From Burkholderiales bacterium (GTDB taxonomy: Bacteria; Pseudomonadota; Gammaproteobacteria; Burkholderiales; Burkholderiaceae_E): a stretch of 42,945 nucleotides of DNA. This document shows positions 1 to 6,495 of this stretch, in pieces (positions within the stretch are counted from its first letter, which is position 1; every line of letters begins with the position of its first letter). A program made the position numbers and the translations under genes. The notes beneath the pieces were generated by a model, which saw nothing but the letters and a program-made list of their open reading frames with translations, was not told the origin of the DNA and made no database searches. The stretch spans positions 1 through 42,945 of the forward strand of contig JAPLQF010000045.1 of assembly GCA_026399875.1 (NCBI GenBank), written 5' to 3'.

Positions 1-75
1 ACGACCCGCAGCGATCAACTGCACCGCCGCCACCTTGAACTCCTCGGTGTATCTCGCCTTCGCAATCCGCTTCAT
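1..75 (-). CDS. IS3-family transposase OrfA, N-terminal fragment
   Basis: The product starts MKRIAKARYTEEFK and continues VAAVQLIAAGR to the window edge. This is the usual opening of the helix-turn-helix OrfA of IS3-family elements, which binds the IS ends and is normally fused by frameshifting to the OrfB DDE integrase. Only about 25 codons are present. The start is supported by GGAGGTGATGG directly upstream. The gene is cut by the window edge, not by mutation that I can see. The subgroup cannot be assigned from this length. Confidence 0.8.
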   Translation of the reverse strand, partial: MKRIAKARYTEEFKVAAVQLIAAGR

Positions 76-140
76 CCATCACCTCCGGTATCGCCATATT
101 TTGCTCTACCGTCGGTATCCGAAAATCGCAGGGAAGCTCA
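1..140 (-). mobile_element. IS3-family element, partial (inner end of one copy)
   Basis: This is the exact reverse complement of 42792-42931 near the other edge. The identity stops sharply at base 140, where the end reads TGAGCTTCCCTGCG outward from the IS tip, so 140 is the IS terminus. It holds the IS tip, a 65-base leader with a strong ribosome site (GGAGGTGATGG), and the first codons of orfA. The rest of the element lies outside the window. Confidence 0.85.
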
Positions 141-519
141 TCGGAGGCGTTGGCAAGGGCCTCAGAAGAGGGAATGAGATTGGGCGTCTCCATGATCTTT
201 ATTCCCGGACAGGGTTGGAAACCAGATACAGACGGGATCTTGGAAGCGCTCGCGGCAGGTAGATCGGCGGCGAATCCCCGCTGACTCTGTTGATCGAGCT
301 CGGACGACATTCATAGCGTGCTGATCCAGGGCCGTCGACTCCGGCGCACTACACACATCACTGTGTAGCCCAGGTTAGGCGATAAGACGATCTGCAATCA
401 CATCGCCGGGCAGCTCGCGGCGAGGGAATCTCTGCAGGCTCCCGGGCGGGCAGCGACAGTGCCGGCTTTCCGATCGAGGACATTTTTCTAACACCGTTAG
501 AAAAAGGCACGCGCTGCCC
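141..519. other. Gene-poor stretch with a short PIN-gene relic
   Basis: No convincing gene. Bases 239-277 match 1882-1920 at 35 of 39 positions, all four differences being transitions. On the minus strand both read GFAADLPA, then A or V, then SASK. At 1882-1920 this is the 3' end of a truncated PIN toxin gene; here it sits inside a minus-strand frame open from 310 to the window edge, passing through the IS. I do not recognise that frame and treat it as a relic. Confidence 0.4.
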
Positions 520-811
520 TCAGATCAAACACAAGACGGGCTCTCGCCTCACTGACGTCACGCTGACCCGCGCCGAGCCGCCCGCTGGGACATCGCGCTT
601 CTCATAGCTCACTGGCAGGCCTGCGCCGATGATCTCCTTGCGCGCTGCGATAGAAGCGCTAGTCGGCGTGAGCACTACAAGTGCCTCGCGACATAGCTGC
701 GCCATCAAGCCCACCGACAAAGTGATGGAATTGCGCACGCCGGCCATGGCCGACGCCGCGCACGCCTCGTCAGTCAAGTTGATGAACCAAACGAACGGGG
801 TGCGCCGAGGC
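520..811 (-). pseudogene. Possible hotdog-fold thioesterase remnant
   Basis: Directly downstream of the Bug receptor gene, in another frame, a minus-strand reading frame gives FINLTDEACAASAMAG, then SITLSVGLMAQL, then AARKEIIGAG and VSYEKRDVPAGGS, ending at 520. The order (Asp-Glu-Ala-x-Ala-Ala block, then a Thr-x-Ser-Val strand, then an A-x-V-x-x-x-G strand) resembles PaaI-like hotdog thioesterases. The N-terminal part and a plausible start codon are missing, because upstream the frame runs inside the receptor gene. I infer a truncated or decayed gene. It could also be unrelated sequence, so confidence is low. Confidence 0.28.
575..601. repeat. 27-bp exact repeat, copy 1
   Basis: Identical to 3514-3540 in the same orientation, starting GAGCCGCCCGCTGG. 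Flanks do not match. On the minus strand both copies can be read as KRDVPAGGS, but in different surroundings. Confidence 0.8.
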
Positions 812-1801
812 TCACCCTTCCATCTGAATATTGAGCTTTCCGATGAGGTCACCCCAGCGCTTGCGCTCGGCGCCGACGAACTCGGCAATCTGCTCGGGAC
901 TGAGCACAGGTGCAGGCCCGATATAGGCCTTGGTGAGCGAGGTCTGATAATCGGGCGAGGCCAGAGATGCGTCCAGAGCGCCCTTGAGTTTGTCTCGCAC
1001 GGCGGCTGGCAACCCTTTGGGCGCCACGAGGCCGTACCACACGATCGCAAGGTAATTGGGGATTTTCTCGGCGACTGCAGGCACGTCAGGCAGATAGGTC
1101 TGTCGTGTGGCCGAGGTCACTGCGATCGCTCGCAACCTCCCGGACTGGACATGCGGCAGCGCGGTCGTGGGGCTGTCGAACATCAGATCGACACGCCCGC
1201 CGACCACGTCGGTGATGGCCGCCACGCTGCCCTTGTAGGCCACATGCGTCATGGGCGCGCCGGTGAAGTCCTCGAACAATTCGCCAGCCAGGTGCAATGT
1301 GCTGCCCACGCCCACCGAGGCATAGCTCAGCGGTGCGCGCTTGTCCTTCACGCGGGCGATCAGGTCGTCGAGGTTGCGGATGGGCGAGGCCGCGGGGACC
1401 ACCGCAACCAGTGGGATGTCGCCGGTGAGCCCGATGATGTCCAACTCGCGCTCGGGGCTGTATGACAACTGCTTGCGCAACAGCGGATTGAGCACCATGG
1501 TGGAGCCCGCCGCAATGAGCAGCGTATAGCCGTCGGCCCGCGATTTCGCGACGAACTGCGCACCGATGATGGTGTTGGCACCAGGCTTGTTGTCGACCAC
1601 AAAGGACCCACCAAGGCGCTTGCCGAGTTGTTCGCCGACCACGCGCGCGAGCACGTCGGTCGTGCCCCCTGGCGGAAAGGGCACCACAAGAGACACCGGA
1701 CGCTCCGGATAGGCATCAGCCCAAGATGGGGTGACTCCCGCAGTTCCAGCGAACGCGAGGCTGCCTACAGTCATGTTGCGAATCGCGCGCCTGCGTTGCA
1801 T
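812..1801 (-). CDS. Bug-family (TctC-like) periplasmic solute-binding protein
   Basis: This is the extracytoplasmic receptor of a tripartite tricarboxylate transporter type system, which binds small carboxylates in the periplasm and is hugely expanded in Burkholderiales. The 329-residue product has the usual family length. It starts with a basic region (MQRRRAIRN) and a signal peptide likely cleaved after about residue 28 (SWA-DA). It then has the family signature YPERPVSLVVPFPPGG and the DNKPGANTIIGA block. The start is supported by AAGGAG seven bases upstream. No tctA or tctB membrane genes are nearby, which is common for orphan Bug receptors. The ligand cannot be read from the sequence. 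A decayed fragment lies just downstream. Confidence 0.92.
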   Translation of the reverse strand: MQRRRAIRNMTVGSLAFAGTAGVTPSWADAYPERPVSLVVPFPPGGTTDVLARVVGEQLGKRLGGSFVVDNKPGANTIIGAQFVAKSRADGYTLLIAAGSTMVLNPLLRKQLSYSPERELDIIGLTGDIPLVAVVPAASPIRNLDDLIARVKDKRAPLSYASVGVGSTLHLAGELFEDFTGAPMTHVAYKGSVAAITDVVGGRVDLMFDSPTTALPHVQSGRLRAIAVTSATRQTYLPDVPAVAEKIPNYLAIVWYGLVAPKGLPAAVRDKLKGALDASLASPDYQTSLTKAYIGPAPVLSPEQIAEFVGAERKRWGDLIGKLNIQMEG

Positions 1802-1878
1802 CGTGGTCTCCTTGTCAGTTTTATGTGAGGGAGTATTGCATGTGACTGATCCGCCCCGGGCCGGTTCAACCCAGACCT

Positions 1879-2049
1879 TTACTTAGAGGCGCTCACGGCA
1901 GGTAAATCGGCGGCGAATCCGCCAAGCAACTCACCGAGCACGATGCTGTTGAGATACGAGCTGTCGGCGTGTGCGACGACATCGACCACCTCGGCTGAAC
2001 CAAGCATGAACGCTGTACAGGCATTGGTGTCGAGCAGAACCGCGCGCAT
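1879..2049 (-). pseudogene. Truncated PIN-domain toxin (FitB/VapC-like)
   Basis: The frame starts MRAVLLDTNAC and continues through AHADSSYLNSIVLGELLGGF, then leaves the family at AADLPAVSASK and stops after 56 residues. PIN toxins are ribonucleases of about 130 residues. Here only the first acidic residue (D7) and the conserved Glu of GELL (E40) remain; the later active-site Asp residues are gone. The start lies three bases after the antitoxin stop, the normal arrangement of such pairs. The odd C-terminus is the segment shared with 239-277, so recombination at that repeat probably removed the toxin end. It is probably inactive. It is too short to appear as a normal gene. Confidence 0.7.
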
Positions 2050-2052
2050 GCG

Positions 2053-2313
2053 CTACTTCCAGAGCTTGGGGCCAACCTTATCGAACGGCGCTGTGGCCTG
2101 TTCGAACGCGACGCCCTCACTCTGACTCCAACACCCCGCAAGGGCGTCGAGGTCGTCATGGCGCCGAAGAGCTGGTTTGACCCGCTGATGGCCCAATCCC
2201 TGCGCGATGAGGCGCAATACCAGGGTGTTGACGCTCGCGTCTTCCCTCGCGGCACGAGCTTTCAGCTCGGCAGGCGTCTTTGCGTCAAGACCACGGATGC
2301 TGAGGTTTGCCAT
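2053..2313 (-). CDS. FitA-like ribbon-helix-helix antitoxin
   Basis: The 86-residue product opens MANLSIRGLDAKTPAELKARAAREDASVNTLV (quoted in two parts: a beta strand ANLSIRGL, then helices around LKARAAREDAS and NTLVLRLIAQGL). This is the FitA-type ribbon-helix-helix domain that binds the operon promoter as a dimer; the C-terminal tail normally blocks the partner PIN toxin. AAGGA sits seven bases before the ATG. It is followed after three bases by a truncated PIN toxin gene, so the antitoxin has lost its working partner here. It may still repress the locus or neutralise a related toxin elsewhere. Confidence 0.8.
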   Translation of the reverse strand: MANLSIRGLDAKTPAELKARAAREDASVNTLVLRLIAQGLGHQRVKPALRRHDDLDALAGCWSQSEGVAFEQATAPFDKVGPKLWK

Positions 2314-2458
2314 GATGTTTTCCTTGAAGGCAAAGTGCTTTCAAAAAGTGCTGCCGCCATGCCACCGCATGGATGTGGAGTTACAACAATGACCGCCCAC
2401 ACATGGCGCTGGGCGGAATGACACTTAAGCAGCGGCTGGCCATGGCCGCGTAATCTTT

Positions 2459-2638
2459 CTACTGCTCGACCCAATAGAAATTGGGGGGATTACCCTCAAC
2501 ATCACTCACTTTCGGATCAAGGCTAGCTAGTAGCGCTTCAGCAAGGCGCGCACGTGCCTCAGGTGGCAACGCCTTCGCCCGCGTGGAAAGATCGACTGCA
2601 TCGGTAACGGATAACTGCGTTGTCTCATCTCGAGATAC
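2459..2638 (-). pseudogene. Truncated addiction-module component (antitoxin-like)
   Basis: The readable part is LSTRAKALPPEARAR followed by LAEALLASLD, which matches the N-terminal helix of the small antitoxins annotated as putative addiction module component (TIGR02574 type, partner of a RelE/ParE toxin). Family members continue for about 40 more residues with a W-x-x-E-x-x-x-R region; here the frame ends NFYWVEQ after the first third. No clear start codon or ribosome site is visible: the frame is open upstream into the vapB promoter. No toxin gene follows. I read it as a clipped relic on the strand opposite to vapBC. Confidence 0.5.
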
Positions 2639-2660
2639 GCCATCGGATTGTTTAAGCGAA

Positions 2661-2689
2661 TTGCCTAAGATGTTCAGGTGGCATATGCT
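2661..2689 (+). promoter_or_regulatory. Predicted vapBC promoter
   Basis: A TTGCCT -35 (2661-2666), a 17-base spacer and a TATGCT -10 (2684-2689). The expected transcription start falls at about 2696-2697, on the vapB ATG itself. The perfect palindrome GACATATGTC (2692-2701) overlaps this start and is a likely VapBC operator. Confidence 0.45.
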
Positions 2690-2696
2690 TTGACAT

Positions 2697-2957
2697 ATGT
2701 CTAACAAGACTTGCGACGCCAAGATGACTGAACGCCATGCCTCATTGTTTCGCAACGGCCGCAATCAAGCGGTCCGTATCCCGCGTGAGTTTGAGATGGA
2801 AGGCACCGAGGTGCTGATGCGAAAGGAAGGTGACTGTCTGATCCTGACGCCCATTCGCAAGAACCGTTTGCTGGACCTTTTGGCGTCCTGGGAGCCGTTG
2901 GACGAAGGCTTACCCGATGTCGAGGAGATGCCGCTGCAGACCCGGGACGCGCTTTGA
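2697..2957 (+). CDS. vapB: VapB antitoxin
   Basis: The 86-residue antitoxin of a type II toxin-antitoxin pair. It has the MazE/AbrB-like fold signature of proteobacterial VapB: SLFRNGRNQAVRIPREFEM, then EGTEVLMRKEGDCLILTP, followed by an acidic C-terminal tail (DVEEMPLQTRD) of the kind that inserts into the toxin active site. No ribosome site precedes the ATG at 2697; the predicted promoter would place the mRNA start at that ATG, so translation may be leaderless. An internal ATG at 2724 is the alternative. The stop overlaps the vapC start by four bases (TTGA), which couples their translation. Confidence 0.9.
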   Translation: MSNKTCDAKMTERHASLFRNGRNQAVRIPREFEMEGTEVLMRKEGDCLILTPIRKNRLLDLLASWEPLDEGLPDVEEMPLQTRDAL

Positions 2958-3361
2958 CAGCCGCGCTCACCTGGATGCTGGATACGAACACTTTGTCCGA
3001 GCTGATTCGAAACCCACGGGGTGCCCTGAAGGAGCGATTGGAGCAGACCGAGCCAGAGGCCGTGTGCACAAGCATTGTCGTTGCCTGTGAGCTGAGATTC
3101 GGTGCGCGCAAAAAGGGCTCGCAGGAGTTGACCAAACGCGTAGAGCAGTTGCTGGACGCCTTGCTCGTCTTGCCGCTGGATGCGCCTGTCGATGACCACT
3201 ACGCGCAGATTCGCGCGAATCTGGAGCGCGTGGGCACGCCGATTGGTAGTCATGATCTCTTCATCGCAGCGCATGCGCGCTCGCGTGGTTTGACACTTGT
3301 GACCCACAACTTGCGCGAGTTCGCGCGTGTCCCCGATCTGCGGGTCCAAGACTGGCTGTGA
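2954..3361 (+). CDS. vapC: VapC PIN-domain ribonuclease toxin
   Basis: A 135-residue PIN-domain toxin; family members cut tRNA or rRNA to stop translation. The acidic active-site residues are present: D9 in MLDTNTLSEL, the Glu of ACELRFG, and the Asp of GSHDLFIAAHA, plus the THN near the C-terminus. Length is normal and no lesion is visible, so it should be functional. The start is a TTG that overlaps the vapB stop as TTGA; an ATG eight codons in (MLDTN) is the alternative. A second PIN pair at 29.9 kb has the same TTGA overlap. Confidence 0.92.
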   Translation: MTAALTWMLDTNTLSELIRNPRGALKERLEQTEPEAVCTSIVVACELRFGARKKGSQELTKRVEQLLDALLVLPLDAPVDDHYAQIRANLERVGTPIGSHDLFIAAHARSRGLTLVTHNLREFARVPDLRVQDWL

Positions 3362-3513
3362 CCAGCGACAAGAATTGCCGTTTTACAGCCTGCCAACAAA
3401 GTCGCTGATGTGATCAGGGCAACGTATGGCTCAACCTGCCACCCAGTGTCAGGATTTGCGAGTCTCTTGAGCACCGCCGCAGCTTCAACGCTGCCACCGA
3501 AAACAAGCCAAAA

Positions 3514-3540
3514 GAGCCGCCCGCTGGGACATCGCGCTTC
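3514..3540. repeat. 27-bp exact repeat, copy 2
   Basis: Identical to 575-601. It lies in the 294-base gene-free gap between vapC and the primase gene, where I see no gene or clear terminator. Confidence 0.8.
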
Positions 3541-3655
3541 GCGCGAGCGTGTGAACAACCCATTGACGGACAGGCCGCCAACAGGTTGCTCACACTTGCC
3601 CCTTTGAGGCCTGGCCACCAGTCGACGGTCCAAGGCTGACAACACTTTTTTTGAT

Positions 3656-5479
3656 CTATTTCTGGTCATCGATCAGCGCTTCGCGTCCACAACGTCCAGA
3701 CCCTGCGGGGCGACACTGCGTGTCGGGCTGCGCCCACATACAAGAGGGGCGATTGCTTCGTTCAGTTTCGCAGTGGGACAGTCCGTCCAGGCGCGCGACC
3801 GAACTCTTTGATATCCCGGTGATTTCAGCGACCTGCCGAACCGAGCGACCCTTCAAAAGGAGGGATCGAGCCCAGTTATGGTCCTTGAAACGCTCGATTT
3901 CCCGTTTTTCCTTAAATACAAGAGGGGCGCTCAGTTCGTTCAGTTTCGCGTGGGACAGTCCCAGCAAGCTCTTGGACGTTTCGGGGTCGTTGAGCTTTCT
4001 GACGTACCGCCGGACTGCCTGTACTGAAATCGACAGGGCAGATGCGATCTGCTGAGCGCTCGAGCCTTGCTCGAGCAACTCCTGCACACGCTCAATTCGC
4101 GCTTCTTTGCGGCCGGCTCTGCCTTGGGGACCGATCAGCTGCTCAGAGGAGTCGTCGAGTGGCAAACGCCGGCGGTACTTCTGAACTGCTCGAGACGTGA
4201 TGCCGAGATCGACTGCAATATGGTCTGTGTTCTGGCCTTGCACCACGAGCTCGAGGACGCGCTTTCGCCGCTCCTCATAGGTGTGAGCCCTGCGGGCCTC
4301 ATAGCGACCCTCTAAAACGCGATTGCGCCCCGCCTGGCGGCTCCTCTCGCGTTCGCCCCTTACCTCGGGCGGCACGATCGCGCGAAGCTGTCCTACGAGC
4401 TCTGGATGAGCCAGAACCAGGTCTTTCATCTGCTCCCAGATGCGCGCCGACGTGAACCGGTATCGCGGGTCGATCTTCTCGCCGTTCCATTCGTAGTGCT
4501 TGCCGTCGGCCGCATCGGTGGCGCGCTTGATCACCGATGAAACCGTCGACTGGATCTCGGCGTCACTGAAGGACGGCATGTGGTGGCGGGCGACCGCCAG
4601 GATCTCGTCGTTGAGCGCCTCGGACCGTGTGAACCAGCTGAGCGACGTGGCCATCATGAAGAGCATCGAGTTGCGGTGGCCTTGGGGCACGCCCCCGAAC
4701 CAATGGGCATCGGCGATCTTGATGAGGTCTGTGTACCGGTGATACCAGACCTGGTAGATGCTGCCGGCCACCTTGCCCGCGGCCCGTGACTCAGCCCGGT
4801 CATGCGCATCCTTGTTTGCACGAGCTGCGCGAATGTCTCGTATTTCGGCTCTAGGCAGCTCGACAATCTGGTCGCACAGCCAATCAAAGTCGTAGCGACC
4901 CGGATTGAGCACTTCACCGGTGACGCTCTTGCGCCCTTCGGCGGCCAACGGGTTGGTTGTCCCGACTACCCGCAAGACGCGGGTGACGTCCACAACTTGT
5001 TTGTCGCCGGCGGTGAGCGCCACGAGTGTTCGCTGCACTCGTTGCCAGCGGGGGAGGGCGGCTGCCGGCGTACGGTTGAAGCACCAGTACAGGTGCGCGC
5101 CGCGCCCGGTGTAAACGACCATGGTTGGGCCGGGCAGCCTTGCTCGATCGATTCGCTCCAGCGCAGCAGCTGCGGCCGCAACCGGGCAGCCCGCCCCATC
5201 GTGGACATCGATGTCGACATAGAACGCATTGAGTCCGGACAGCAGGCGCACCAGGCGCCAGCCATGGAACTCGTTCGGCGTGACATACACGTCCGGCTGC
5301 GAGGTATAGCGTGATAATTCCTGCAAAGCGATCTCGCGGTTAAGCGAATACCACTCGCGCCCATTGGACTGCTTGCGTCCCTTGAGCCAAAGGAGATGAT
5401 CACTGCGCTGCTCGCTTGCGAGCGCTGCGAAATGGTCGGCCGGCGTAACTAGCTGGGCAATGCGTTCAGACGCGCCCAT
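3656..5479 (-). CDS. Primase-like replication protein with three HTH units
   Basis: A 607-residue protein that probably primes or initiates replication of the element. Residues 85-180 hold the archaeo-eukaryotic primase signature: YVDIDVHD (88-95, metal-binding acidic pair), GRGAHLYW (125-132) and VTRVLRVVGTTNP (165-177). Residues 268-322 resemble the PriCT helical domain that follows such primases. Three helix-turn-helix segments follow: about 402-440 (DHIAVDLGITSRAVQKY), 460-497 (QQIASALSISVQAVRRY) and 536-565 (RQVAEITGISKSSVARL). The last 44 residues look abnormal: DNA at 3737-3790 nearly repeats 3915-3967 but with one extra base, and reading past that base would give a tail like the first copy (KLNE, APLV), ending near 3675. 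The C-terminus may thus be frameshifted. A candidate antisense RNA lies in front of the gene. Confidence 0.75.
   Translation of the reverse strand: MGASERIAQLVTPADHFAALASEQRSDHLLWLKGRKQSNGREWYSLNREIALQELSRYTSQPDVYVTPNEFHGWRLVRLLSGLNAFYVDIDVHDGAGCPVAAAAAALERIDRARLPGPTMVVYTGRGAHLYWCFNRTPAAALPRWQRVQRTLVALTAGDKQVVDVTRVLRVVGTTNPLAAEGRKSVTGEVLNPGRYDFDWLCDQIVELPRAEIRDIRAARANKDAHDRAESRAAGKVAGSIYQVWYHRYTDLIKIADAHWFGGVPQGHRNSMLFMMATSLSWFTRSEALNDEILAVARHHMPSFSDAEIQSTVSSVIKRATDAADGKHYEWNGEKIDPRYRFTSARIWEQMKDLVLAHPELVGQLRAIVPPEVRGERERSRQAGRNRVLEGRYEARRAHTYEERRKRVLELVVQGQNTDHIAVDLGITSRAVQKYRRRLPLDDSSEQLIGPQGRAGRKEARIERVQELLEQGSSAQQIASALSISVQAVRRYVRKLNDPETSKSLLGLSHAKLNELSAPLVFKEKREIERFKDHNWARSLLLKGRSVRQVAEITGISKSSVARLDGLSHCETERSNRPSCMWAQPDTQCRPAGSGRCGREALIDDQK
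3737..3790. repeat. Direct repeat of 3915-3967 inside the primase gene
   Basis: Shares ATACAAGAGGGGCG, TTCGTTCAGTTTCGC and GTGGGACAGTCC with 3915-3967. The 3737 copy has one extra A, which shifts the frame in the primase C-terminus: GLSHAKLNELSAPLV in one copy, GLSHCETERSN in the other. Confidence 0.75.
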
Positions 5480-5511
5480 GCCAAGAAATACCGTTGAGAA
5501 TGAAAGGCATA

Positions 5512-5541
5512 TTGCCCTCCAGATCTGAACGGAGCTACACT
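5512..5541 (+). promoter_or_regulatory. Candidate promoter, divergent from the primase gene
   Basis: TTGCCC (5512-5517), 18-base spacer, TACACT (5536-5541). A perfect inverted repeat AACGGAG (5528-5534) and CTCCGTT (5558-5564) brackets the -10 and the start region, which could be an operator or the first hairpin of the transcript. Confidence 0.35.
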
Positions 5542-5547
5542 CCCCCC

Positions 5548-5660
5548 CGGGTAGTAACTCCGTTATTCATGTCTGGTTCTGCCCGCACGACCTCTGCAAG
5601 AAAGTCGTTTAGGTCCGTCCAAAGCCCCTGGTGCAGCTAACACCGGGGGCTTTTTCTTTT
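5548..5660 (+). ncRNA. Candidate antisense RNA ahead of the replication gene
   Basis: A promoter-like pair (5512-5541) followed about 110 bases later by a strong intrinsic terminator, with no credible reading frame between. The transcript would run opposite to the primase gene and cover its upstream leader. Short antisense RNAs in this position control replication of many plasmids. That comparison, and the exact 5' end, are inference; the terminator is directly visible. Confidence 0.4.
5623..5660 (+). terminator. Rho-independent terminator
   Basis: Stem AGCCCCTGGTG / CACCGGGGGCT (11 pairs, one G-U), loop CAGCTAA, then TTTTTCTTTT on the plus strand. No plus-strand gene ends here, which implies a short noncoding transcript upstream. 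Confidence 0.85.
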
Positions 5661-5862
5661 CCGGCGCCGGTTTCCGAATCGCGAGACCGGCGTCGAATAC
5701 TGCTAGGCAAAGATTACACATCGACAGATAGCAGGTCAACAAGCCACGTTAGTGCATGTTTTTCGTACGCTGGTAAATTCCAAAACCAGATCGGATGGAA
5801 CATGACTCGGTTTAGGACTAAGGCAATGATCTACGAAGGAATCTAGCAAAACAGACGGTTTT

Positions 5863-6123
5863 TTGAGGCGAAACGCCAGGTTCTTCACCCAAAAAATAGG
5901 TAACTCCCTTGTCCTTATGGGTCAGTTTCCGACGAAATTTCTACCGTACCTGGGGGACGGTGGAAGAAAAACCTTCACGCAACGGATGTTCTGCTTGCAA
6001 CTTGAAATGTCGGCCTCTGAGCTTCTGCAATCTCAAGCCGCGAACGCACCCCTGGATCCCGCCGACGCAGCTAACGTCGGTCGGCTCTGGTCTGTCTTTT
6101 TCGCTCCGGATGAGCGAGGATGA
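5863..6123 (+). CDS. Possible small protein, unknown
   Basis: A TTG-initiated frame of 86 residues (internal ATG at 5917) with a plausible amphipathic segment, LQLEMSASELLQSQAAN, and the tail GRLWSVFFAPDERG. No ribosome site and no family recognised. It could be coding, because it precedes a better-supported gene by 49 bases on the same strand, or chance. A second frame from 5909 overlaps it and is only convincing from 6173 on. Confidence 0.25.
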   Translation: MRRNARFFTQKIGNSLVLMGQFPTKFLPYLGDGGRKTFTQRMFCLQLEMSASELLQSQAANAPLDPADAANVGRLWSVFFAPDERG

Positions 6124-6172
6124 GACTCGCCTGCGAAAAAGCTATTCGCAGCAAAACGAAGAGGAAAACAAC

Positions 6173-6484
6173 ATGGATATCAAGACCGTGTTCGCGGAGG
6201 TCTGGCACGCAGGCTGGACCTTCACTAAAGCGATGGCCATGTCATTTGGGACACTCCGGCCGGTTGGCTATTTCGATCCGCTCGTTAACACTCGAGTTGC
6301 CAGTCAGCTGATCGCTGCAGGAGAAGCGGACCCGTCCGCCTTTGAGTGGGGAAGCGGTCCCCTGGAGTTTGACGACAACGTTCTGCGGTCCAACCCGGCG
6401 ACCGGGCTTCCAATCCTCGGGAGATCGGGGGTTGATGCCGGCGGTAATCCAGATGGTTGGAACAACGACTGGAACAACCACTAG
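6173..6484 (+). CDS. Small hypothetical protein of the transfer region
   Basis: A 103-residue product with a good ribosome site (AGAGGAAAAC) before the ATG. The N-terminal part (VWHAGWTFTKAMAMSFG) could be a short amphipathic or membrane-associated helix. It is followed by YFDPLVNTRVASQLIAAGE and a C-terminal motif-like stretch, NPATGLPILG, GVDAGGNPDG, ending WNNDWNNH. I do not recognise a family. It is convergent with traG, with 11 bases between the stops and no obvious terminator. It is the only plus-strand gene at the distal end of the transfer operon. Confidence 0.6.
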   Translation: MDIKTVFAEVWHAGWTFTKAMAMSFGTLRPVGYFDPLVNTRVASQLIAAGEADPSAFEWGSGPLEFDDNVLRSNPATGLPILGRSGVDAGGNPDGWNNDWNNH

Positions 6485-6495
6485 GACTGCCCGTG

